Of a stretch of 64,000 nucleotides of DNA, positions 36,231-44,697 are shown piece after piece. The notes under the pieces were generated by a model. It did no database searches. It was not told the DNA's origin and was given only the letters and a program-made list of their open reading frames with translations. The position numbers were made by a program, and so were the translations under genes. The DNA comes from DATMRS01 sp035566015 (GTDB lineage: Bacteria > Pseudomonadota > Alphaproteobacteria > Sphingomonadales > Sphingomonadaceae): positions 248,001-312,000 of the forward strand of contig DATMRS010000023.1 of assembly GCA_035566015.1 (NCBI GenBank), written 5' to 3'. The first letter of the stretch is position 1. Every line of letters starts with the position of its first letter.

Positions 36231-36314
36231 TCACGCCTCGTCACACAGCTTGGCGTAGGCGAGAGTCAGGGCGAACAGCCCCGCAAGCAACCCTAGCCAC
36301 AATAGATCGGACAT
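36231..36314 (-). CDS. Second Kdp-leader membrane peptide (27 aa)
   Basis: An open frame of 27 residues, MSDLLWLGLLAGLFALTLAY then AKLCDEA, lies 4 bases before kdpF and has its own AGAGGAT ribosome site. It is one hydrophobic helix with a charged end. Similar tiny peptides precede kdpF in other proteobacteria and usually escape annotation. A role as an extra Kdp subunit or assembly factor is inferred from position only. Confidence 0.7.
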   Translation of the reverse strand: MSDLLWLGLLAGLFALTLAYAKLCDEA

Positions 36315-36327
36315 CGGTAAATCCTCT

Positions 36328-36358
36328 GGTGACGGCTCACTGAATTCGAACCGTCACC
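36328..36358 (-). promoter_or_regulatory. Inverted repeat in the kdp leader
   Basis: GGTGACGG (36328-36335) pairs perfectly with CCGTCACC (36351-36358), and an inner TC/GA pair extends the stem after one mismatch. The loop contains GAATTC. It lies 13 bases upstream of the first kdp peptide, so it could be a leader hairpin or a protein-binding site. Confidence 0.4.
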
Positions 36359-36377
36359 CGATGCCTACGCCTCGCGC

Positions 36378-36427
36378 GGATTAAGTTTCGCGGGCGAAAA
36401 TGGGCCAATGCATTAAATCCGCATTAA
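36378..36427. promoter_or_regulatory. Possible KdpE binding repeats between kdpF and kdpD
   Basis: GCATTAA occurs at 36410-36416 and 36421-36427, 11 bases apart, which is the spacing used by OmpR-class dimers. GGATTAA at 36378-36384 lies 32 bases earlier, about three helical turns. The cluster stands between the divergent kdp operon and kdpD and could serve both. Confidence 0.35.
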
Positions 36428-36480
36428 GTCGAACGGATCGCGCATGGTGCCAGGAAACGAGCAGGCGTAAGCACTTCGTC

Positions 36481-39126
36481 ATGTCCGATCATGCCGCCAA
36501 CGAGAAGCGCCCCTCGCCGGATGCCCTACTGCACCAAGCCCGGCGCGAGGCGCGTGGGCAGCTCAAGATATTCCTTGGCGCCGCCCCCGGCGTCGGCAAG
36601 ACCTTTGCGATGCTGACCGAGGGGACCGCCCTCTTGCGCGAAGGTACCGATGTCGTGGTGGCGGTGGTCGAAACGCACGGTCGGGCCGAGACCGAAGCGC
36701 TGCTGGAGCCACTAGAGGTCCTCCCGCGCCGCAACGTCGAATATCACGGCCGCACCCTCGCTGATATGGACCTGGATGCGGTGCTCGCCCGCGCGCCGTC
36801 ACTGGCGCTGGTGGACGAATATGCCCACACCAATGTCGAGGGCAGCCGTCATCCGAAAAGATGGCAGGATATCGAGGAGATGCTGGACGCGGGCATCGAC
36901 GTCTACACCACGCTCAATATTCAGCACCTCGAAAGCCTCAACGATGTGGTGGCGAGCTTCACGCGCGTTCGCGTGCGGGAAACGGTGCCGGACAGCGTGT
37001 TCGAGAATGCCGAGATCATGGTTGTGGACCTGCCGCCCGACGAGTTGATCGACCGGTTGAGAGAGGGAAAAGTCTATGTGCCGCACGAGGCGTCACGGGC
37101 GTTGGGCCATTTCTTCTCCAAGCCCAACCTGTCGGCGCTGCGCGAGATGGCGCTCCGCCGTGCGGCACTCAGCGTCGATCGGCAGATGTTGCAGGAACTG
37201 GACGCCACCGCGTTGCCGGGCACGTTTGGCGCAGGCGATCGCATCCTCGTCGCCGTCAGCGAGCAGTCGGGATCGGATACGCTGGTCAGGACCGCGAAAA
37301 GGCTCGCCGACGCATTACATGCGCCCTGGATGGCGGTTCATATCGAAACGCCGCGCAGCCAGGGGTTCGATGAAGAGGCGAAACGCCGTGTCGCCGCTTC
37401 ACTGGCGTTGGCGGCAACACTGGGCGCCACCATCGCCACTGTGCCGGCCGAAAGCGTTGTGGCGGGCCTGCGCGGGCAGATCGAGGGCATGCGCGCCACG
37501 CAGCTTGTAATCGGCCGGTCGCAGCGAAGCTGGTGGTTCAAGCTGCGCCATGGCTCGGTGGTCGATGCGATCGTTCGGCAGTCGCAGGGGGTGGCCGTGC
37601 ACGTCATTCCATCCCTATCGGCGGATACCGCCTCCGACCCGATGAGGGCACTGCTCAAGGGCTGGGGACACCCGCGAAGTTACGCCGTTATCGCGCTGAT
37701 GCTTGCGGGCACCACGCTGCTGGCCGCATTCGCGCTGCCCTGGATCGGCACGGGGGCGATCGATCTTCTTTATCTGGTGCCGGTCATCATCGCCGCCAGT
37801 CTTTATGGTTTGCAGCCGGGTCTGGTCACGAGCCTTGCCGCGGCCTTGGCGTTCAATTTCTTCTTTCTCGCGCCGACCGGGACGTTCACGATCGCCGATC
37901 CGCAAAGCGTCCTGACCATGCTGATCCTGACGGGCGTGGCTGCCTTCTCCAGCAATCTGGCCGGGCGCTTGCGAACGCGCGCGCGGCTGGGCGTACGAAG
38001 TGCCCAGGAAAGCGCCGCGCTCGCGGCATTTTCACAGACGCTGGCGCGCGCGTCCGATGGCAAGACGACGGCAGAGGCTGTCTGCACGGAGGTTTCCCGG
38101 CTGCTGGAGGTTCGCTGTGTGCTGCTTACCGAGCGAAGCGGGAAACTGCGCCCACAGGGGGAGGCGACATTCGGTCCCCTCGATCAGGCGGCGGCCGACT
38201 GGGCCTGGAGTCGCGGCGAGTCGGCCGGGTCCGGCAGCACGACCCTGCCCGCGGCCGACTGGCAATTCCACCCGCTCAAGACATCGCTCGGCGTGCTGGC
38301 GGTGCTTGGTATAGCGCGCGACGACGGCCGCGATCCGGTGCCCGCCGACAAGGCCGTTCTGCTTTCGACACTGGTCGGTCAGGCGGCGCTGGCACATGAA
38401 CGGCTGCACCTGGAAGATGAGATGCGCAGCATATCGGTGCTCAAGGAACGCGACCGGCTGCGTGCCGCCCTGCTATCCTCCATCGGCCATGATCTGCGGA
38501 CGCCGCTCACCGGCGTCACCGGCGCGATCGAGGCGATCGGGATCGAGCACCCCGATGCCGCATCGCTGCCACTTGCCCGCGCGGAACTGGCGAGGCTCAG
38601 GCGGTTTCTCGACAATCTGGTCGATATGGTTCGCCTCGATGCCGGTGCGCTGAACCTTGCGCCCGAACCGATAGATTTGACCGATGCGGTCGCCAATGCC
38701 GTTCACGACTTGAAGGACATGCTGCGCGGCCATCATATCGACCTCGAGGTACCGGCCGACCTGCCGCTGGTCCGGGCGGATGCGCGCCTGTTGCACCATA
38801 TCCTCATCAACCTGCTCGCGAACGCGGTTCAACATGGCGGAGCCGATAGGCCGATCACCATAGCGGCGCGGCGCACAAGCGACGCCATCCTGCTGACCGT
38901 GCGGGACCGGGGGCCGGGCCTGGGGCCGGGGACCGAAGCGGCGATATTCGAAAAGTTCGCGCAAGGCGCGGGTGGAGATCGACGTGGCGGAAGCGGCCTC
39001 GGGCTTGCGATCGTCAAAGGGTTCGCCGAAGCGCTCGGCATAGACGTAAGCGTCGCCAACGATCCCGATGGCGGCGCGGCCTTCACGCTCTCGATAGGAT
39101 CCAAACTGATTGTCAGGCTGTCGTGA
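36481..39126 (+). CDS. kdpD: KdpD sensor histidine kinase
   Basis: The kinase has 881 residues. The N-terminal KdpD domain carries the Walker A motif GAAPGVGKT (33-41) and the segment LVDEYAHTNVEGSRHPKRWQ. A universal stress (USP) domain follows, then four membrane helices in a DUF4118 unit, a GAF-like linker, the HisKA box with His670 (SSIGHDLRTPLTG) and the ATPase domain (NLLANAVQHGG, GSGLGLAIVKGF). It senses potassium and ionic stress and phosphorylates KdpE. It is divergent from kdpFABCE instead of sitting between kdpC and kdpE. ATG 36481 is selected by homology; its ribosome site is weak. Confidence 0.93.
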   Translation: MSDHAANEKRPSPDALLHQARREARGQLKIFLGAAPGVGKTFAMLTEGTALLREGTDVVVAVVETHGRAETEALLEPLEVLPRRNVEYHGRTLADMDLDAVLARAPSLALVDEYAHTNVEGSRHPKRWQDIEEMLDAGIDVYTTLNIQHLESLNDVVASFTRVRVRETVPDSVFENAEIMVVDLPPDELIDRLREGKVYVPHEASRALGHFFSKPNLSALREMALRRAALSVDRQMLQELDATALPGTFGAGDRILVAVSEQSGSDTLVRTAKRLADALHAPWMAVHIETPRSQGFDEEAKRRVAASLALAATLGATIATVPAESVVAGLRGQIEGMRATQLVIGRSQRSWWFKLRHGSVVDAIVRQSQGVAVHVIPSLSADTASDPMRALLKGWGHPRSYAVIALMLAGTTLLAAFALPWIGTGAIDLLYLVPVIIAASLYGLQPGLVTSLAAALAFNFFFLAPTGTFTIADPQSVLTMLILTGVAAFSSNLAGRLRTRARLGVRSAQESAALAAFSQTLARASDGKTTAEAVCTEVSRLLEVRCVLLTERSGKLRPQGEATFGPLDQAAADWAWSRGESAGSGSTTLPAADWQFHPLKTSLGVLAVLGIARDDGRDPVPADKAVLLSTLVGQAALAHERLHLEDEMRSISVLKERDRLRAALLSSIGHDLRTPLTGVTGAIEAIGIEHPDAASLPLARAELARLRRFLDNLVDMVRLDAGALNLAPEPIDLTDAVANAVHDLKDMLRGHHIDLEVPADLPLVRADARLLHHILINLLANAVQHGGADRPITIAARRTSDAILLTVRDRGPGLGPGTEAAIFEKFAQGAGGDRRGGSGLGLAIVKGFAEALGIDVSVANDPDGGAAFTLSIGSKLIVRLS

Positions 39127-39134
39127 CAATTCAA

Positions 39135-39255
39135 CTATTTCAGCCATAGCATGAAGCCGGCGATTTTGAAATCGAGGAGATTGGCGGCGAGTTGTCGTAG
39201 TGAGTGGCGATACGCCGCCATTGTTTGAGGCGAGCGAAAAAACCTTCGATGCCCT
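39135..39255 (-). mobile_element. Transposase C-terminal remnant, IS5-like
   Basis: On the minus strand, codons for GFFARLKQWRRIATHYD are followed, after one missing base, by LAANLLDF and IAGFMLWLK then TAG at 39137-39135. This is the usual C-terminus of IS5-superfamily transposases. No intact catalytic part or terminal repeats are visible, so it is a dead fragment. It ends about 85 bases from the 3' end of the tRNA-Ser gene. Confidence 0.6.
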
Positions 39256-39339
39256 AACCGCAGACGAGTTTACCCGCCAAGCATCGGTTTTCAAAGGAAC
39301 GCTATTTCGGTGGACTGCCGCAAACCCCGCAGAGGGGAG

Positions 39340-39429
<90 letters not shown>

Positions 39430-39551
39430 GCGATGATGAGGGCGACCCGCCGGGAGGCGGAGCCGGTCGATGAGCGGGGCCGATAGCCGAAGAGATCGGC
39501 CTTGCCAAGCGTCCCGCTTGCGTCTGGCGTGCGCAGACTTAAATTAGTGGC

Positions 39552-39938
39552 ATGACCGATATGCCCACTTCCGCGTTCCTCCGGGGCGGCAAGGATGAAA
39601 TCCAGGCGCCGCCGATCGCCCATGCCCGCTTCGCGATCGGCGATGTGGTGCGCCATCGCCTGTTCGCGTTTCGTGGCGTGATCTTCGATGTCGATCCTGT
39701 CTTCGCCAACACCGACGAATGGTATGAGGCGATTCCCGAGGATGCGCGCCCGCGCAAGGACCAGCCCTTCTATCACCTGCTCGCCGAAAATGCGGACAGC
39801 AATTACGTGGCCTATGTGAGCCAGCAGAATCTGGAGCATGACGAAAGCGACGAGCCGATCGATCATCCGGCGATCTCGGGAATCTTCGAGGGCTTTCGCG
39901 GCGGCCGCTATGCGCTGCGGCGCGAGCATCGCCATTAG
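39552..39938 (+). CDS. hspQ: Heat shock protein HspQ (hemimethylated DNA-binding YccV family)
   Basis: The protein has 128 residues. The core ARFAIGDVVRHRLFAFRGVI, DVDPVFANTDEWYEAIP, QPFYHLLAE and YVAYVSQQNLEHD are the YccV/HspQ signature. In enterobacteria HspQ binds hemimethylated DNA and modulates the Lon protease. It stands alone between the tRNA and the ribosomal protein genes. The role is inferred from the family. Confidence 0.88.
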   Translation: MTDMPTSAFLRGGKDEIQAPPIAHARFAIGDVVRHRLFAFRGVIFDVDPVFANTDEWYEAIPEDARPRKDQPFYHLLAENADSNYVAYVSQQNLEHDESDEPIDHPAISGIFEGFRGGRYALRREHRH

Positions 39939-39959
39939 GCGGCAGGGTGCCACCCGGCG

Positions 39960-39988
39960 TTGACAGACGGGCGGGTCTGGAGTAGCAG
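39960..39988 (+). promoter_or_regulatory. Possible promoter of rplU-rpmA
   Basis: TTGACA (39960-39965) matches the -35 consensus exactly. After 17 bases TAGCAG (39983-39988) is a weak -10. It is the best promoter-like pair in the leader of about 129 bases before rplU. Confidence 0.35.
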
Positions 39989-40067
39989 CCCGCTTCTCTG
40001 CGCGGAGGGGTGACGGCCGTGGCCGATCCCTTTCGGGCGAAACCAATTGCAAGAAGTGATTAGAGCC

Positions 40068-40424
40068 ATGTTCGCTATCGTGCGCACGGGCGGCAAGCAG
40101 TATCGCGTTGCCGCCGGAGACAAGATCGTCGTCGAGAAGATCGCCGGGGAAACGGGTGACACCGTGGCGCTGGGCGATGTCCTCCTCGCGGGGGAAGGCG
40201 CCGACGTGAAGGCCGCCGCCGGCCTCACCGTCTCGGCAGAGATCGTCGCGCAGGCGAAGGGCGAGAAGGTGATCGTCTTCAAGAAGCGCCGCCGCCATAA
40301 TTACCGCCGCCGCAACGGCCATCGCCAGCAGCACACGATTCTCAAGATCCTGAGCATCGGCGGCGAGAAGGCCGCGCCGAAGGCGAAGAAGGCCGCCGCC
40401 GCCCCCGAGGCGACTGAAGCCTGA
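40068..40424 (+). CDS. rplU: 50S ribosomal protein L21
   Basis: The protein has 118 residues, starting MFAIVRTGGKQYRV. FKKRRRHNYRRRNGHRQQ and TILKI are the rRNA-binding parts. A lysine- and alanine-rich tail (PKAKKAAAAPE) is common in alphaproteobacteria. It is followed by rpmA after 23 bases, the standard pair. Confidence 0.97.
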   Translation: MFAIVRTGGKQYRVAAGDKIVVEKIAGETGDTVALGDVLLAGEGADVKAAAGLTVSAEIVAQAKGEKVIVFKKRRRHNYRRRNGHRQQHTILKILSIGGEKAAPKAKKAAAAPEATEA

Positions 40425-40447
40425 GCGCAAGCAAGGAGTAGACGGAA

Positions 40448-40717
40448 ATGGCACATAAGAAAGCAGGCGGCTCCTCGCGCAACGGCCGCGATTCGGCAGG
40501 CCAGCGCCTTGGCGTGAAGAAGTTCGGTGGTCAGGAAGTGATCGGCGGCAACATCATCATCCGCCAGCGCGGCACGAAGGTCTATCCGGGCCGCAATGTC
40601 GGCATGGGCAAGGATCACACGCTTTTCGCGCTCACCGAGGGCCGCGTCGTCTTCCATGAAGGCAAGCTCGGCCGCAAATTCGTGAGCGTGGACGCGATGG
40701 CGGCAGCCGCCGAATAA
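40448..40717 (+). CDS. rpmA: 50S ribosomal protein L27
   Basis: The protein has 89 residues, starting MAHKKAGGSSRNGRDSAG. The flexible N-terminus reaches the peptidyl transferase centre. GGNIIIRQRGTKVYPG is the conserved core. Translation starts at AAGGAG-led ATG 40448, and two hairpins follow the gene. Confidence 0.97.
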   Translation: MAHKKAGGSSRNGRDSAGQRLGVKKFGGQEVIGGNIIIRQRGTKVYPGRNVGMGKDHTLFALTEGRVVFHEGKLGRKFVSVDAMAAAAE

Positions 40718-40733
40718 TCGGACGAACCTGATG

Positions 40734-40810
40734 TCGGGTCGTCCCAGGGGCGACCCGAAGGTCTGGCGAGCCAGGCCGTGAGGGAGACGGGTCGCACCGG
40801 CTCCCTTTTT
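40734..40810 (+). terminator. Tandem hairpins ending rplU-rpmA
   Basis: The first stem TCGGGTCG/CGACCCGA (40734-40741 with 40751-40758) is perfect. The second, GGGAG-x-CGG with CCG-x-CTCCC (40782-40805), is followed by five T (40806-40810). The second has the form of a Rho-independent terminator. Confidence 0.7.
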
Positions 40811-40883
40811 GCGTTCTCCCTCCCGACATGTCGCGCCGCCGTAACCTGATTCAGGCATGGCGGCGCCAGAGAGGAGATCGATT

Positions 40884-41432
40884 ATGTTCGCCCGTACCCC
40901 CAGATTGCTGCTCCGGCCGGGCTGGCTCGAAGACGCCCCTGCGCTCGCCGCCGCGATCGGCGACGAGGCGACCGTGCGCAAGCTGTCGCGCGTGCCCTGG
41001 CCCTATGGGATAGAGGATGCGCGCCGCTTCCTGACGCAGGACCCCGGCCCCCTGCCCAGCTTCCTGATCTTCCTGCGCGAGGTGGGCGGCCCCAGCCTTG
41101 TCGGCGGCATCGGCCTGCATCGCGACGAGCGAGGCGAGGCCGAATTGGGCTACTGGATCGCTACGCCGCACCGCAATCGCGGCTATGCGACCGAGGCCGG
41201 CCGCGCGGTGGTGGAGATTGCCCATGCCGGGCTGAAGCTGCGCCGGGTCGTCTCCGCCCATTATCTCGACAATCCCGCCTCGGGGCGGGTGCTGCGCAAG
41301 CTCGGCTTCCGCCCCACCGGGCAGGTGCGCGAGCGCCACTCGCTGGGCCGCGGGGAGACGGCGCGCTGCGCCCTGTTCGAGCGGGAGGACACGTCCGACG
41401 CGGCCGTGGCGATGCGACCGCTCGCCGCCTGA
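40884..41432 (+). CDS. GNAT family N-acetyltransferase (RimJ/RimL type)
   Basis: The protein has 182 residues. TPRLLLRPGWLEDAPAL, AELGYWIATPHRNRGYATEA (the acetyl-CoA loop with Arg-x-x-Gly-Tyr-Ala) and NPASGRVLRKLGFRPTG are the marks of the RimJ/RimL-like acetyltransferases. GAGAGGAG precedes the ATG at 40884. The acceptor is unknown. It lies between the rpmA terminator and obgE, a place where many sphingomonads carry such a gene. Confidence 0.87.
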   Translation: MFARTPRLLLRPGWLEDAPALAAAIGDEATVRKLSRVPWPYGIEDARRFLTQDPGPLPSFLIFLREVGGPSLVGGIGLHRDERGEAELGYWIATPHRNRGYATEAGRAVVEIAHAGLKLRRVVSAHYLDNPASGRVLRKLGFRPTGQVRERHSLGRGETARCALFEREDTSDAAVAMRPLAA

Positions 41433-41440
41433 CCCTTCAC

Positions 41441-41464
41441 GGCCCTTCCCCGCGGGGAAGGGCC
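41441..41464. repeat. Perfect 24-base palindrome after the acetyltransferase
   Basis: GGCCCTTCCCCG (41441-41452) is followed at once by its exact reverse complement. It can form a 12-pair stem, or a shorter stem with a small loop in RNA, but lacks a T-run. It may be a terminator variant or a dispersed intergenic palindrome. Confidence 0.6.
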
Positions 41465-41532
41465 TCCCTCTCCCCGACATGGGCAGCAGCGACACGGTTC
41501 CGTTTTCGCAGGGCCTGTTCTAAAGGCCGGCG

Positions 41533-42567
41533 ATGCACTTTCTCGATCAGGCCAAGATTTTCATCCACTCGGGCAGCGGCGGCCCCGGCGCGGTTTCGTT
41601 CCGGCGCGAGAAGTTCATCGAATATGGCGGCCCCGACGGGGGCAATGGCGGCAAGGGCGGCGATATCGTCTTCGAGGCGGTGGACGGCCTCAATACGCTG
41701 ATCGATTTTCGTTACACCCAGCATTTCCGGGCGCAGCGCGGCAAGGGCGGCGCGGGCTCCAACCGCACCGGCGCGGGCGGCGACGATCTTGTCATCAAGG
41801 TGCCGGTGGGCACGCAGGTCCTGTCCGAGGACAAGGAGCATGTGCTGGCGGACTTCACCCGCGTCGGCCAGCGGCAGGTATTCCTGCGCGGCGGCGACGG
41901 CGGGCGGGGCAATATGAGCTACAAGACCTCCACCAATCGCGCGCCCCGGCAGCACGGCACCGGCTGGCCGGGCGAGGAGATGTGGGTCTGGCTGCGGCTC
42001 AAGCTGCTTGCCGATGCGGGGCTGGTGGGCCTGCCCAATGCCGGTAAGTCCACCTTCATCAACGCCGTGACCAACGCGAAAGCGAAGGTAGGCGCCTATC
42101 CCTTCACGACGACGCGCCCCCAACTGGGCGTCGTCACCCATCATGGCCGCGAATTCGTGCTGGCCGATATACCCGGCCTGATCGAGGGCGCGGCCGATGG
42201 CGCCGGCATCGGCGATCGCTTCCTCGGCCATATCGAGCGGTGCCGCGTGCTGCTCCATCTGGTCGATGCGACCGGCGACGATCCTGTCGGTGCCTATCGA
42301 ATCGTGCGTGAGGAACTGACCGCCTACGGCGCCGAACTCGATGGGAAGACCGAGATCGTCGCGCTCAACAAGATCGATGCGCTTGATGAGAAAGCCGCCG
42401 CGAAGATCGCCCGCGCCCTGAAGAAAGCCAGCGGGGCCGACGTTTTGCTCCTCTCCGGCGCGGCGGGGACGGGGATCGACGCGGTGTTGGACAGGCTGGT
42501 GCAGGCGATCGGCCCGGCGGCGGAGGAAGAACAAGGCGGGGAGACTGGCGAATGGTCGCCCCTCTGA
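41533..42567 (+). CDS. obgE: GTPase Obg/CgtA
   Basis: The protein has 344 residues. The glycine-rich Obg domain (1-158) includes HSGSGGPGAVSFRREKF and GGDGGRGNMSYKTSTNRAPR. The G domain has GLPNAGKSTFINAVT (G1), FTTTRPQLGVV (switch I), LADIPGLIEGAADG (G3) and LNKIDAL (G4). It takes part in 50S assembly and growth control. Its stop lies 16 bases inside proB. Confidence 0.96.
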   Translation: MHFLDQAKIFIHSGSGGPGAVSFRREKFIEYGGPDGGNGGKGGDIVFEAVDGLNTLIDFRYTQHFRAQRGKGGAGSNRTGAGGDDLVIKVPVGTQVLSEDKEHVLADFTRVGQRQVFLRGGDGGRGNMSYKTSTNRAPRQHGTGWPGEEMWVWLRLKLLADAGLVGLPNAGKSTFINAVTNAKAKVGAYPFTTTRPQLGVVTHHGREFVLADIPGLIEGAADGAGIGDRFLGHIERCRVLLHLVDATGDDPVGAYRIVREELTAYGAELDGKTEIVALNKIDALDEKAAAKIARALKKASGADVLLLSGAAGTGIDAVLDRLVQAIGPAAEEEQGGETGEWSPL

Positions 42568-43706
42568 CAGAGGCGGCGGCGCCCGCCGTCGATCGCTTCA
42601 CGCCGAAGGCCTGCCCCCGCCTGATCGTCAAGATCGGATCGGCGCTGCTCGTTGACGAGAATGGCTGCGTGCGGCGGCAATGGCTGGCGGGCGTCGTCAG
42701 GGACATTGCCGAGCGCCATGCGGCGGGGCAGCGGATCGCCGTCGTCTCCTCGGGCGCGATCGCGCTCGGCGCGCGCCGGCTCGGCCTCGCCAAAGGCGGG
42801 CGGGCGAGTCTGGAAGATGCCCAGGCGGCGGCGGCAACCGGCCAGATCGCGCTCAGCCATGTCTGGGCGGAACTGCTCGCCGAACAGGGACTTACCGCCG
42901 CCCAGATGCTCGTCACGCTCGGCGATCTTGAGGATCGACGCCGCTATCTGAACGCAGCGGCGACGCTCGATCGACTGCTTGCGCTCGACGTCGTGCCGGT
43001 CATCAACGAGAATGATTCGGTCGCCACCGCCGAGATACGCTTCGGCGACAATGATCGCCTCGCCGCGCGAATCGGGCAGGCGGCGGGCGCGAACGGCGTC
43101 CTCCTGCTCTCCGATATCGACGGACTCTACACCGCCAATCCCGGCCGCGACCCGACCGCGACCTTGGTGCCCGAAGTCCCCCGGATCGACGCGCGCATAC
43201 TGGCGATGGCGGACGGCGACTCGGCCTCGGGCATGGGATCGGGCGGCATGATCTCGAAGCTGGAGGCGGCACGGATCGCGCTCTCCGCCGGCGCGCATCT
43301 CGCCATCCTGTCGGGCCGGGTCGATCGGCCGCTCAGCGCCTATGCCAAGACGCGGCACGGCACGGTGTTCGTCGCGGCCAAGGGCAAATCGGCGCATAAG
43401 GCGTGGCTTGCCGGACGGCTGACCGCCAAGGGGCGCATCCATGTCGATGCCGGCGCGGCGAAGGCGCTGGGCGACGGACGCAGCCTGCTGCCCGCCGGCG
43501 CGACGCAGGTCGAAGGGCGGTTCGCGCGCGGCGACGTCGTCGATATCGTCGGGCCGGACGGGACGCTGATCGCGCGCGGGCTCACCGAATATGACACGGC
43601 GGACGCGGCCCGGATCGTCGGCCGGCGCAGCAGCGCGCTCGCCGCGATCCTCGGCTATGCGCCGCGCGCGGCGCTGGTCCATCGCAGCCATCTGGCGATG
43701 CTGTGA
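42552..43706 (+). CDS. proB: Glutamate 5-kinase
   Basis: The protein has 384 residues. The amino acid kinase domain contains PRLIVKIGSALLVDENG, AVVSSGAIALGARRLGL, VPVINENDSVAT and LLLSDIDGLYTANP. The C-terminal PUA domain starts near GRIHVDAGAAKAL. It makes gamma-glutamyl phosphate for proline synthesis. It overlaps obgE by 16 bases, and its last codons overlap the next gene (GTGA), so all three are probably translated from one message. Confidence 0.95.
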   Translation: MVAPLTEAAAPAVDRFTPKACPRLIVKIGSALLVDENGCVRRQWLAGVVRDIAERHAAGQRIAVVSSGAIALGARRLGLAKGGRASLEDAQAAAATGQIALSHVWAELLAEQGLTAAQMLVTLGDLEDRRRYLNAAATLDRLLALDVVPVINENDSVATAEIRFGDNDRLAARIGQAAGANGVLLLSDIDGLYTANPGRDPTATLVPEVPRIDARILAMADGDSASGMGSGGMISKLEAARIALSAGAHLAILSGRVDRPLSAYAKTRHGTVFVAAKGKSAHKAWLAGRLTAKGRIHVDAGAAKALGDGRSLLPAGATQVEGRFARGDVVDIVGPDGTLIARGLTEYDTADAARIVGRRSSALAAILGYAPRAALVHRSHLAML

Positions 43707-44614
43707 GCCTGACGCTCGCCGTCACGGGCGGCACGGGGTTCGTCGGGCGGCATGTGCTGCGGCTGGCAGGCGAACGCGGTCATCATGTCCGCGCGCTGAC
43801 GCGGCGGCCGCAGCCGGCCGGTGAAGCGATCGACTGGGTGGAAGGCGCGCTCGACCGCCCGTCCAGCCTCGACACGCTCGTCGCCGGCGCCGACGCGGTG
43901 ATCCACATAGCCGGCGTCGTCAACGCCCCCGACGAGGCGGGCTTCCACGCCGGCAACGTCGCGGGCACGGCGGCGATCGTGCAGGCGGCCGAAGCGGCGG
44001 CGGTGCGGCGCTTCGTCCATGTCTCCTCGCTGGCCGCGCGCGAGCCGGACCTGTCGGCCTATGGGCGGACCAAGGCCGGGGCCGAAACGGTCGTGACGCG
44101 CGCGCCGCTCGACTGGACCCTGGTGCGCCCGCCAGCGATTTTCGGCCCCGGCGACACCGAGATGTTCGAGATGTTCCGTATGGCGAAGCGCGGGATCGTG
44201 GCGCTGCCGCCGGGCGGGCGGCTGTCGGTGATCGCGGTGGAGGATCTTGCCCGTCTGCTGCTCGATCTCGTGCCCGCGCGCGAGACGGCGGGGAAAGTCT
44301 ATGAGCCCGACGACCGCCGGCCCGGCGGCTGGACGCATCGCGATTTCGCGCTGGCGATCGGCGCGGCGGTGGGCCGGAGGGTCATGTCGCTCGCGCTGCC
44401 CGCGCCGCTCCTGCATTGCGCCGCCGCCGCCGACCGGCTGGCGCGGGGGCCGCGCGCGAAGCTGACGAGCGACCGCGTGCGCTATTTCTGCCATCCCGAC
44501 TGGACGGCGGACCCGGCGAAGGCCCCGCCCTCCGCGCTCTGGCGCCCGCGCGAGGAAACCGCCGCGGCGCTCGCGCGGACCGCCGCCTGGTATCGCGCTC
44601 AGGGCTGGCTGTAG
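43703..44614 (+). CDS. cerR: SDR-like NAD(P)-dependent reductase, candidate 3-ketosphinganine reductase (CerR-like)
   Basis: The protein has 303 residues from a GTG that overlaps the proB stop (GTGA). It is an atypical short-chain reductase: LAVTGGTGFVGRHVLRLAG binds the nucleotide, HVSSLAARE and the AYGRTKAGAE segment supply the Ser, Tyr and Lys of the active site. CerR of Caulobacter crescentus, which reduces 3-ketosphinganine, belongs to this epimerase-like branch and lies near acpR and spt, as here. The gene is followed 83 bases later by the acyl carrier protein. Synteny carries most of the weight; a general epimerase-family role is the alternative. Confidence 0.75.
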   Translation: MSLTLAVTGGTGFVGRHVLRLAGERGHHVRALTRRPQPAGEAIDWVEGALDRPSSLDTLVAGADAVIHIAGVVNAPDEAGFHAGNVAGTAAIVQAAEAAAVRRFVHVSSLAAREPDLSAYGRTKAGAETVVTRAPLDWTLVRPPAIFGPGDTEMFEMFRMAKRGIVALPPGGRLSVIAVEDLARLLLDLVPARETAGKVYEPDDRRPGGWTHRDFALAIGAAVGRRVMSLALPAPLLHCAAAADRLARGPRAKLTSDRVRYFCHPDWTADPAKAPPSALWRPREETAAALARTAAWYRAQGWL

Positions 44615-44697
44615 ATGCGCAAGGCAACGCCGCAGCTTCGCCGCCTTCCCGCCGCAATCGCTTGGCAAGCGGACGCGCAGACGATTAAGGACCATCC

